From UBA1672 sp964352665 (GTDB lineage: Bacteria; Pseudomonadota; Alphaproteobacteria; Micavibrionales; Micavibrionaceae), in the NCBI GenBank assembly GCA_964352665.1, contig CAYGSJ010000007.1, positions 1 to 64,000 on the forward strand: DNA of 64,000 nucleotides. Reading direction: 5' to 3'. The notes below the pieces were generated by a model. It searched no databases, was not told the origin of the DNA, and saw nothing but the letters and a program-made list of their open reading frames with translations. This document shows positions 45,753 through 53,023 of this stretch, piece after piece. Position 1 is the first letter of the stretch. Each line of letters starts with the position of its first letter. The position numbers were made by a program, and so were the translations under genes.

Positions 45753-46439
45753 CTAGTCCAAACCATCCGGTTTGTAAACAGAGCGCGGGGCTACATCCAC
45801 GTCCGGATGATCGACATCTATTAATAAACTATCAATTACCCTTCTTACTTCACCTTCTTGCCCCTCGAACATGTGACCAGATGCCCGATCAGCACTTGTT
45901 TCTACGAGGTGTTTTGATTTGGGAATACTATCGCCTAAATCTCTATACATGTTTTGCCCTGATGCCCTGAATGACCGGACATTTGAAAGCACAAAATGCA
46001 CAGGGCATGTCAGATCCCCGATATAATTGTGGTTAATACGGACAGGGTCTAAGAGAATAAGGTTAGATACAGGATAATCCGATGCAAGTTGCAATGATGC
46101 CGCCGCTCCCATGCTGTGCGCTATAACCTCGAAATCTTCGGGAACATAGTCTTCCCCGCTTAAATAACCATCCAATACGGATTTTAGGGGGGGCACAAAA
46201 GCAATATGCGCGTCCACATAAAGCCTATCCCGCGGGACAGGCAAACCACCGATATCAACTGTCACAACTGCCCTGCCTCTTTCCTCGGCGGTTCTTCTGA
46301 TCGCCTGAATGAGGGAGGAATCCATTTGGACACCAGCTCCGGGTGCGATAAATGTCAGACCTGTTGGCTGCTCTGGAATCCTTATATGCGCACGGATACC
46401 ATCATAAGACACATGTTTTTCAAAAGGTGGACCGTTCAT
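45753..46439 (-). CDS. Alpha/beta hydrolase-like protein
   Basis: A 228-residue protein with the strand-turn-helix nucleophile motif 'EVIAHSMGAAASLQLA' (HSMGA), an early 'LTFIAPGAGVQMDSS' strand, a late acidic strand 'LILLDPVRI', and a possible catalytic His in 'RASGHMFEG'. It fits a small serine-type hydrolase or a KANL3/Tex30-like dienelactone hydrolase. The start codon is only about 20 bp after the ssrA terminator on the same strand, so read-through from ssrA could drive its expression. Confidence 0.75.
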   Translation of the reverse strand: MNGPPFEKHVSYDGIRAHIRIPEQPTGLTFIAPGAGVQMDSSLIQAIRRTAEERGRAVVTVDIGGLPVPRDRLYVDAHIAFVPPLKSVLDGYLSGEDYVPEDFEVIAHSMGAAASLQLASDYPVSNLILLDPVRINHNYIGDLTCPVHFVLSNVRSFRASGQNMYRDLGDSIPKSKHLVETSADRASGHMFEGQEGEVRRVIDSLLIDVDHPDVDVAPRSVYKPDGLD

Positions 46440-46457
46440 AATTTTACTCTACTCATT

Positions 46458-46493
46458 AAAAATGCCCGCACTTCTGTTGCGAGGTAGCGGGCA
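46458..46493 (-). terminator. Rho-independent terminator of ssrA
   Basis: On the minus strand TGCCCGC (46493-46487) pairs with GCGGGCA (46469-46463) and is followed by TTTTT. It closes the tmRNA transcript just before the hydrolase start at 46439. Confidence 0.88.
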
Positions 46494-46834
46494 CACCCCA
46501 CCTGATGAACGTTAATCCACCAGGAATTCTAATGTAGCGTCGCTACTACCCAATTAGGCAGCGATACGACCTTCACCAGCAACAACAGAGTTGTCGTTGG
46601 CGGCTACGAACGCAAAGTTATCGTTTGCATTTATAAAATAGCCCGATAACGGCGGATACAATGCCGGACACCGTTAAATATACCTTTACTGCGCGCGTCG
46701 ATCCTATTTCGGCCCCGCCGGATTTCGCAAGTATTTGATATTCTTACGAAAACTGGTGGAGCCGCCGGGTACCGCCCCCGGGTCCGCAACGTTTATTCCG
46801 TATAAACGTGTAATGTCATAGCTGGCGAACCAGC
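46494..46834 (-). ncRNA. ssrA: Transfer-messenger RNA, circularly permuted two-piece type
   Basis: Read on the minus strand the acceptor piece comes first. Its T arm CCGGG-GGCGGTA-CCCGG and CGGCTCC-A-CCA end at 46754. After a 37-nt intervening loop the coding piece starts at 46716 with GGGGCCG..GGATCGACG. The two ends form a seven-pair acceptor stem with the G3-U70 pair of alanine tRNA/tmRNA. The tag frame, 46628-46557 plus TAA, encodes 24 residues: it begins ANDNFAFVA, repeats ANDN, and ends GRIAA. Permuted ssrA of this order is typical of Alphaproteobacteria. The extent toward 46494 is set by the terminator; the mature ends are not known. Confidence 0.95.
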
Positions 46835-46840
46835 ATCCCT

Positions 46841-46869
46841 ATTATACGAGGAAAGTTTTAAAATTTAAA
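46841..46869 (-). promoter_or_regulatory. ssrA promoter
   Basis: A perfect -10 TATAAT (46846-46841) lies 17 bp downstream of TTTAAA (46869-46864), a 4/6 match to the -35 box. Transcription would start near 46834, at a small GCTGG-TTCG-CCAGC hairpin. Confidence 0.75.
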
Positions 46870-46875
46870 GATAAA

Positions 46876-47003
46876 CCCGAAAAATCGGGCCTTATTTGAT
46901 AAAAATACCCGAAAAAACGGCCCGAATTTTGATGATTTTATACAAAAAATGGCCCGAATCCGGACCATTTTTAATGAATTTCGAGGAATATAGCCCGAAT
47001 TTT
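46876..47003. terminator. Cluster of CCCGAA hairpins, including a bidirectional terminator at 46945-46972
   Basis: AAAAATGGCCCG and CGGACCATTTTT (46945-46972) form a strong stem with T runs on both strands, ending the 47009-48187 gene. Nearby are CCCGA-AAAA-TCGGG (46876-46889) and repeated GCCCGAATTTT (46920-46930 and 46993-47003). All lie in the 160-bp gap between that gene and the ssrA promoter. Confidence 0.65.
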
Positions 47004-47008
47004 TTAGC

Positions 47009-48187
47009 CTATACAGGACCGTCCAGCACCTCGGGTTGCGCCCCTGGTTTTTTATCATCGGCAACCCCATCGCCTATATTGATTGCTCTCTGTCCGTGCC
47101 TAAGTTCTGCGTGCTCCATAACCATACGATCTCTGATTGCGGGATCACGCGTTGCACGCATAATAGCCCTTGTCTGATCGATTTTATCAAGCTCAAGCAG
47201 AACGAGTCTTCTTGCAACTTCATGCACAGCATCAATGTCATGCTCGGTTACAGGTACAGAAAAAGCAGGTTCACCTGTTTTTCTCAGACTATTCGAGAAC
47301 GGCATTACATGCCACATATCACCATCTCTGCGTGCTTCGAAGAATCCTGTTTCCAGATCACCAATCGTAAATGTTTCAAGCAATTCACCATCCATATCGA
47401 TTGCCTCTGCTGTTTCTGCAAACTCTACTATTTTTTGTGCATACAGCCTGTCTACTTCCATCTCAAGATAGAAATCTGCAGTTAAGGTCATTTCGCGAGG
47501 GGGTTTGATCTCGTCTTTTTCGACAAGTTCCGCACCGTCTGCATCTACGGCTTCTGCGGATGGTTCCGCATCCTCATCCAGATGCTCTTCATCCGGCGCG
47601 CCGTCTAATGCATTAATTCTTCTATCACCGTGTATGATTAAAGCTTCTCTTAGCTCTAGCGCATCTTTAAGTGCACCTGTTTTAATGGCCCTCATGATCT
47701 TGGCTGTCTGATCCTGGCTGTCAGCCTCGACAATCGCCAAACGTCTTGCAGCGTCCATAACCACCATTTTAATCGGGGCATCGGCAGCAACGCTAAGTGA
47801 TTTTTCTTGTTTCTCTCTCAGGCTGTTTGAGAAGGGCGATATTTTCCATCTCTTATCTCCACCTTTTCTTTCTTCTTTAAGGCGCACTTCGTAGAAACCT
47901 GTTTCAATATCACCAATGATAAAAGTTTCAGGTGTTTTTCCCGGTTTATCAATGATTGTAACGCCCTTTGCGAAATGTTTGATACGCGCTCTGAAAAATG
48001 CCGCTGCATCGACAGCCACTGTAAAAGCAGCCTTCAACATTAAATGATCTGAAACAGGTTTAATTGCAGCCGCGCTTGCCGGCGCTGGTGTGGCCTCGAC
48101 AGCAACATCTGTTGCCACTGGTTCTACTGGATCTACTACATCTGCATCTATTGCTGGCTGTGCATCTTCACTCATCTTATCACCCAT
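47009..48187 (-). CDS. Internally duplicated protein of unknown family
   Basis: The 392-residue protein (or 388 from the second Met) has an Ala/Pro/Val-rich, probably disordered N-terminus (about 1-45). Two copies of one domain follow, roughly 46-195 and 230-378. The copies match at 'TFIIGDIETGFYEVR' against 'TFTIGDLETGFFEAR', 'W.I.PFSNSLRE' against 'WHVMPFSNSLRK', 'AARRLAIVEADSQDQTAKIMRA' in outline against 'VARRLVLLELDKIDQTRAIMRA', and 'GDRRIN' against 'GQRAIN'. An acidic linker separates them. No signal, membrane helix or known motif is seen. Confidence 0.85.
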   Translation of the reverse strand: MGDKMSEDAQPAIDADVVDPVEPVATDVAVEATPAPASAAAIKPVSDHLMLKAAFTVAVDAAAFFRARIKHFAKGVTIIDKPGKTPETFIIGDIETGFYEVRLKEERKGGDKRWKISPFSNSLREKQEKSLSVAADAPIKMVVMDAARRLAIVEADSQDQTAKIMRAIKTGALKDALELREALIIHGDRRINALDGAPDEEHLDEDAEPSAEAVDADGAELVEKDEIKPPREMTLTADFYLEMEVDRLYAQKIVEFAETAEAIDMDGELLETFTIGDLETGFFEARRDGDMWHVMPFSNSLRKTGEPAFSVPVTEHDIDAVHEVARRLVLLELDKIDQTRAIMRATRDPAIRDRMVMEHAELRHGQRAINIGDGVADDKKPGAQPEVLDGPV

Positions 48188-48338
48188 TCGTAATTTTTTT
48201 TGCTTGGCCGTTTAACTAATGCATTTCACATAAGAAGTCAAGGTAAATGGGATAAATAGCGCCCCACAGGACTTTTGAACATTACATACGGCTATGATTA
48301 TTTTATAATGCGTAAGAATCACAAAGGAAAGGGCAAAA

Positions 48339-49133
48339 ATGAGACAATATCTGGACTTAATGCGTCATGTCTTGGAAAATGGCGCCGAAAAAGAAGATAG
48401 AACGGGCACAGGAACACGTTCGGTATTTGGTCATCAGATGCGCTTTGACCTTTCCGAGGGCTTTCCTATGGTGACCACCAAGAAATGTCATTTAAAGTCA
48501 ATCATCCATGAATTGCTGTGGTTTTTGAAGGGGGACACCAATATTGCCTATCTGAAAGAAAACGGCGTTAAGATATGGGATGACTGGGCCGATGAAAACG
48601 GCGATTTAGGCCCTGTTTACGGGCATCAATGGCGGAGTTGGGGCGCCGCAGACGGCCACAAAATAGACCAGATCGCAAATGTAATCGAGCGAATCAAAAG
48701 CAACCCCGACGACCGGCGCATGATTGTGTGCTCATGGAATGTCGGTGAAATCGGCAAGATGGCCCTGCCCCCTTGTCATTGTTTTTTCCAGTTTTACGTG
48801 GCCGATGGCAAGCTTTCCTGTCAGCTATACCAGCGCAGCGCGGATATTTTCCTTGGTGTGCCGTTTAACATTGCCTCTTATGCCTTGCTGACTTTGATGG
48901 TGGCGCAGGTTACAGGATTAAAGCCCGGAGAGTTTATTCATACTTTCGGGGATGCGCATTTATATTCAAATCATTTCGAGCAGGCGGAATTACAGCTTGC
49001 CCGCACCCCGTACGCCTTGCCGGAAATGCACCTGAACCCGCATGTCAGCAGCATTTTCGACTTTAAGTTCGAAGATTTTGAGCTTGTCGGATATGAGGCG
49101 CATCCACACATCAAAGCGCCGGTAGCGGTTTAA
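48339..49133 (+). CDS. thyA: Thymidylate synthase
   Basis: A 264-residue ThyA, the same length as the E. coli enzyme. It shows 'RTGTGTRSVFGHQMRFDL', the active-site Cys in 'ALPPCHCFFQFYV', 'CQLYQRSADIFLGVPFNIAS' and 'GDAHLYSNH'. It methylates dUMP to dTMP using methylenetetrahydrofolate. The stop of thyA is one base from the ATG of folA, the classical thyA-folA pair, so dihydrofolate produced here is recycled by the next gene product. AAAGGAAAGG precedes the start. Confidence 0.98.
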   Translation: MRQYLDLMRHVLENGAEKEDRTGTGTRSVFGHQMRFDLSEGFPMVTTKKCHLKSIIHELLWFLKGDTNIAYLKENGVKIWDDWADENGDLGPVYGHQWRSWGAADGHKIDQIANVIERIKSNPDDRRMIVCSWNVGEIGKMALPPCHCFFQFYVADGKLSCQLYQRSADIFLGVPFNIASYALLTLMVAQVTGLKPGEFIHTFGDAHLYSNHFEQAELQLARTPYALPEMHLNPHVSSIFDFKFEDFELVGYEAHPHIKAPVAV

Positions 49134-49134
49134 A

Positions 49135-49647
49135 ATGAACATCAAAATCTCCCTTATCGTTGCCATGGCAGAAAATCGATGCATCGGCAAAGACAACCAG
49201 ATGCCGTGGCATATTTCCGATGATTTGAAGCGCTTTAAGGCCCTGACTATGGGACATCCAGTTATTATGGGGCGGAAAACATATGAGTCCATTTTAGGCT
49301 ATCTCAAAAAGCCGCTTCCGGGGCGTGAAAACATTGTTGTCAGCCGCGGGGGATTTGATAATACACATGGCGTGTCTGTTTTCTCCGATATTCTGGATGC
49401 TATTGCTTTGGGGAAGACCAATGCCTCACTGCAGGAAATGGCCGAGATTTTTATTATTGGCGGCGCCCAAATTTACGAACAAAGCATAGATTTGGCCGAC
49501 CGCTTATATCTGACCCAAGTGCACAGAGACGTTGAGGGTGATGCTTTTTTCCCCGAATTCGATCGGGGCGAATGGGAAGAGATAGAGCGCGAAGATCATA
49601 TGGATCATGACCCGCCCTATAGTTTTATTACCCTACAGCGGCAATAA
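49135..49647 (+). CDS. folA: Dihydrofolate reductase
   Basis: The 170-residue enzyme has the DHFR signatures 'AENRCIGKDNQMPWHISDDLKRFKAL' in outline, 'VIMGRKTYESI', 'LPGRENIVVSR' and 'IFIIGGAQIYEQ'. The catalytic acidic residue is the Asp of 'SDDLKRFK'. It reduces dihydrofolate formed by ThyA. Its 3' end overlaps the convergent mrp gene by 20 bp. Confidence 0.97.
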   Translation: MNIKISLIVAMAENRCIGKDNQMPWHISDDLKRFKALTMGHPVIMGRKTYESILGYLKKPLPGRENIVVSRGGFDNTHGVSVFSDILDAIALGKTNASLQEMAEIFIIGGAQIYEQSIDLADRLYLTQVHRDVEGDAFFPEFDRGEWEEIEREDHMDHDPPYSFITLQRQ

Positions 49648-50710
49648 TTTTTTCAACAATCCGTCCAAATGACTGTGTGGTATCCCCGTCAGGATCCGCC
49701 AGCACAATCGGCGTGCCCTCATCAGAATTGATTCGGATATTCTTAGACAGCGGCACAGCGCCCAGATAAGGAATTCCCAAGGATACAGCCTCCTTCTCTG
49801 CACCGCCATGACCGAAGATATGTTCCTCGTGACCACAGGCAGAACAGATATGCGTACTCATATTCTCGATTAGTCCCAGTATTGGCACGCCTGTTTTATT
49901 AAACATCTCGGCCGCACGGCGCGCATCGATCAACGCGATGTCTTGCGGCGTGGACACAATGATCGCGCCGGTAGAGCGTACCTTTTGTGCCAAGGTTAAT
50001 TGTACGTCCCCTGTACCCGGCGGAAGGTCTATAATAAGGTAATCCAAAGGATCGTCTTTTGCAGCCCAGTCAACATCACGCAACATTTGATAAAAGGCCG
50101 TCTGGACCATCGGGCCGCGCCAGACCATGGCCTTTTCCTTTTCCACCATAAAGCCGATCGACATAATTTTCATGTTATGGCGCTCTAGCGGGACGATCTT
50201 TTTATCATCATTCAAGCTGACTTTATAATCTGCCTGCCCCATCATTGTTGGCTGTGATGGCCCATAGATATCCGCGTCTAATAGCCCCACTTTTAATTGG
50301 TTATTATTGGACAGGTATGCGGCTATGTTGGCTGCCACCGTTGACTTTCCAACGCCGCCCTTCCCCGAGGCGATCACAATAATATTCTTGGCCGGCACAT
50401 CAAGAACCGGATTTTTTTCCATGCCGTGCGGATCGGGTCTGCCGGATTTTTGCTCTGGTTTTTTTTCTGCGGTCAAAATAACGGATACTTTTTTTGTGCT
50501 CCCCAGATTCTGGATTTTTTGCTCTGCTTCCTGCCGGAGTGTTTCCAGATTTTTTCCCTGCGCCGGATCAACCTCCATCAAAATAATCACGTTATCATCG
50601 CTGATCTGGAGCGAGGTCATCATGCCGGAGGATACGATGTCCCGACCGTTATTCGGATCAATCACGGTTTGAAGTGTTTCCAGAATTTTTTTACGCACGG
50701 CGTTTGTCAT
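49628..50710 (-). CDS. mrp: Mrp/ApbC/NBP35-type iron-sulfur cluster carrier ATPase
   Basis: The 360-residue protein has an N-terminal MIP18-like domain (1-95). The P-loop NTPase follows, with the deviant Walker A 'IIVIASGKGGVGKSTVA', 'DADIYGPSQPTMMG', 'YLIIDLPPGTGDVQLTL' and the cluster-binding CxxC in 'MSTHICSACGHEEHIFG'. It assembles and passes Fe-S clusters to apoproteins in the cytoplasm. It is divergent from hflK with a 94-bp shared upstream region. Confidence 0.95.
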   Translation of the reverse strand: MTNAVRKKILETLQTVIDPNNGRDIVSSGMMTSLQISDDNVIILMEVDPAQGKNLETLRQEAEQKIQNLGSTKKVSVILTAEKKPEQKSGRPDPHGMEKNPVLDVPAKNIIVIASGKGGVGKSTVAANIAAYLSNNNQLKVGLLDADIYGPSQPTMMGQADYKVSLNDDKKIVPLERHNMKIMSIGFMVEKEKAMVWRGPMVQTAFYQMLRDVDWAAKDDPLDYLIIDLPPGTGDVQLTLAQKVRSTGAIIVSTPQDIALIDARRAAEMFNKTGVPILGLIENMSTHICSACGHEEHIFGHGGAEKEAVSLGIPYLGAVPLSKNIRINSDEGTPIVLADPDGDTTQSFGRIVEKIIAAVG

Positions 50711-50813
50711 TTTTTATCCCGCATCTGCCCAATTTTTAATCGGCAGGTCTTGCTTTCGAATACAAAAGAGATATTGTTACTTCATATCAAACGTCAAGCA
50801 GGAAATGAAGCAA

Positions 50814-51980
50814 ATGTCGAAAGACGATGACTCCGGTCGTAAAAAAAAGAACCCTTGGGGAAACAAAGGTAGCGATGATCGCGGTGGCCGCGGCAAAAAA
50901 CCGGACAGTCCGTGGGGATCATCCGGTGGCGGTGGCAATGGCCGTGGTGATGGGCCTGATCAACAGGACTTTGATGATATTATAAAGAATATGCAGGACG
51001 GGCTGAGAGATATCCTTCCCGGAAATATGAATAGCGGCCTTGCCATTGTGCTTATTGTCGTTTTTGTCTGTGTTTTGTGGCTGGCGAGTGGGTTTCATAT
51101 TGTTAACCCGGGCGAGCACGGCGTAATCCAGAGATTCGGTGCATGGTCACGCACACAGGTGAGTGAAGGTTTGGGATACCATTTCCCTGCACCGATCGAG
51201 ACCATTACAAAAGTAAATGTTAACCAGCAGCGTAGTATGAGCATTGGATATGCAGAAAATATTCCATCGCGTCGCGGTTTCACTGGCGGCGAAAAAATGA
51301 ATGTCTATGCCGAGAGCCTCATGCTGACCTCTGATCGTAATATTGTTGATTTGCACATGACCCTTCAATGGGACATTAAATCGGCAGAGGATTTTCTGTT
51401 CCAGATCAAAGAGCAGGAAAATACCATCAAGAAAGTTGCAGAGAGTGCGATTCGTGAAGTCGTAGGACAAACCGATATGTTCCAGATCATCACGACGGGG
51501 CGTGCGCAAGTTGCGGTGAAAGTGAAAGACATTATTCAAAAGAACCTTGATGAATATAATTCCGGTGTCAATATCAAACAGGTTTTGATTCAAAAAGCCG
51601 AAGTACATCCCGATGTACAGCAAGCATTTCAGGATGTTCAGTCCGCCAAGCAGGATGCAGAAAATACAGAAAACATCGCGCAGGCCTATCGTGAAAAAAT
51701 CCTTCCCGAGGCCCGTGGTCAGGCAACCAAACTGATTCAGGAGGCCAAGGCCTATGAACAAAGCCAGATTGCAAAAGCAAGCGGAGATGCCGATCGTTTC
51801 AAATCCATATACAAGGCGTATCTTGGCGGAAAAGATGTAACCAAGGAACGTATTTACATTGAAACAATGGAAGAGGTAATTGGAAACGCCGAGAAAATTA
51901 TTATAGACGGTAAAAATTCCGGTCAGGGTGTTGTCCCCTATCTTCCGCTTAATGAAATGAACAAAAAGAAGACACAGTAA
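50814..51980 (+). CDS. hflK: HflK, SPFH-family regulator of FtsH
   Basis: From ATG 50814 (388 residues) the AGGA ribosome-binding site is well spaced; ATG 50805 lies too close to it. A Gly/Asp/Arg-rich N-terminus is followed by a membrane helix near 68-90 (GLAIVLIVVFVCVLWLASGF). The SPFH/Band 7 domain has 'VNPGEHGVIQRFGAW', and a helical part includes 'AQAYREKILPEARGQATKLI'. HflK forms a large inner-membrane cage with HflC around the FtsH protease. hflC starts 11 bp downstream and degP follows, the usual alphaproteobacterial order. Confidence 0.95.
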   Translation: MSKDDDSGRKKKNPWGNKGSDDRGGRGKKPDSPWGSSGGGGNGRGDGPDQQDFDDIIKNMQDGLRDILPGNMNSGLAIVLIVVFVCVLWLASGFHIVNPGEHGVIQRFGAWSRTQVSEGLGYHFPAPIETITKVNVNQQRSMSIGYAENIPSRRGFTGGEKMNVYAESLMLTSDRNIVDLHMTLQWDIKSAEDFLFQIKEQENTIKKVAESAIREVVGQTDMFQIITTGRAQVAVKVKDIIQKNLDEYNSGVNIKQVLIQKAEVHPDVQQAFQDVQSAKQDAENTENIAQAYREKILPEARGQATKLIQEAKAYEQSQIAKASGDADRFKSIYKAYLGGKDVTKERIYIETMEEVIGNAEKIIIDGKNSGQGVVPYLPLNEMNKKKTQ

Positions 51981-51991
51981 GGAAAAAAATT

Positions 51992-52954
51992 ATGAACCTC
52001 AAAGTACTCGCCCTTTTTGTTTTAACGGCACTCGCCCTGATTATAGGGTCACAATCATTCTTTATTGTTGATCAGACAGAACAAGCAATCGTCTTGCAAC
52101 TTGGTCAACCGAAAGGAAAGCCAAGAGGCCCCGGCCTGCATTTCAAAACCCCCTTCATTCAGGATGTCCGGTATTTTGACCGCCGCGTTTTGTCGATTGA
52201 CCCCAATCCAGAGCAGGTTGTTATTTCCAGTTCCCATGTAAAAAAGCAGGCCCCGAAAGCCGAGCAGACCGAGGAAGAACGTAAAGAAGAAATCAGTCTG
52301 GAAGAAGGCCCTAGCATTGAAAATGTTAGTGGAGAGCCCATCATAGTTGATTCTTTTGCACGCTATAAAATTGTTGATCCCCTCCAATTCCTGAAGACAT
52401 TAAGAACCATTGTGAATGCAAACTCGCGGATCGAAAGCATCCTGAATGACTCAACACGCGCAGTCCTTGGTGAAACCACCTTGCAAGATCTTTTGTCCGA
52501 AGAAAGAACAAATGTCATGGCTGATATTCGTCAGCGCGTAAATCAAAAAATTCAGGCTGATTCCCTGGGGATCGAGATTGTTGACGTGCGCATCGTACGT
52601 GCGGATCTAACGGACGAGCTGCGCGCCTCTACGGTTAAGCAAATGAATTCGGAGCTTAACGAGCGCGCCACAGAGCGTCGTTCCAAAGGGAATGAACGCG
52701 CAATTGAAATTCGTTCTACCGCGGAAAAAGAGGCCACCATTCTGATTGCCGAATCAGAGCGTGATGCGCAGATGATCCGCGGTAACGGGGACAAGGAAGC
52801 CATTAAGATTTATGCAGATGCGTTTAATGTTGATGCAGATTTCTATTCATTTATACGGTCCATGGAAGCGTATAAGAAAACTATGGCCAATCCTGAGACC
52901 CGCCTTATTCTATCGCCGGACAGCGAGTTCTTTAAACATTTCAACAATCAGTGA
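51992..52954 (+). CDS. hflC: HflC, SPFH-family regulator of FtsH
   Basis: A 320-residue protein with an N-terminal membrane anchor (5-24), the SPFH start 'FFIVDQTEQAIVLQLGQP', 'GPGLHFKTPFIQDVRYFDRR' in outline and helices with 'ERATERRSKGNERAIEIRS' and 'GNGDKEAIKIYADAF'. Residues about 85-110 form an acidic Lys/Glu-rich insert (KKQAPKAEQTEEERKEE), longer than in E. coli HflC. It is in one unit with hflK, with a good AAGGAAAAAAATT site before its start. Confidence 0.95.
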   Translation: MNLKVLALFVLTALALIIGSQSFFIVDQTEQAIVLQLGQPKGKPRGPGLHFKTPFIQDVRYFDRRVLSIDPNPEQVVISSSHVKKQAPKAEQTEEERKEEISLEEGPSIENVSGEPIIVDSFARYKIVDPLQFLKTLRTIVNANSRIESILNDSTRAVLGETTLQDLLSEERTNVMADIRQRVNQKIQADSLGIEIVDVRIVRADLTDELRASTVKQMNSELNERATERRSKGNERAIEIRSTAEKEATILIAESERDAQMIRGNGDKEAIKIYADAFNVDADFYSFIRSMEAYKKTMANPETRLILSPDSEFFKHFNNQ

Positions 52955-53023
52955 GTATCGCTGTAACATTTTGAATTTTTGTATCGAAATATAAAAATAT
53001 TTGTATCTCAAAAGGAGGTTTTT

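Noticed and set aside
47036..47485. 149-codon plus-strand frame opposite the duplicated-domain gene
   Set aside because: The minus-strand frame shows two matching protein domains, which cannot arise by chance; the plus frame is its antisense.
52979..53023. Longer start for the DegP-like gene
   Set aside because: ATG 53024 has a near-perfect AAAGGAGG site and gives a proper signal peptide; the upstream codons would bury it.
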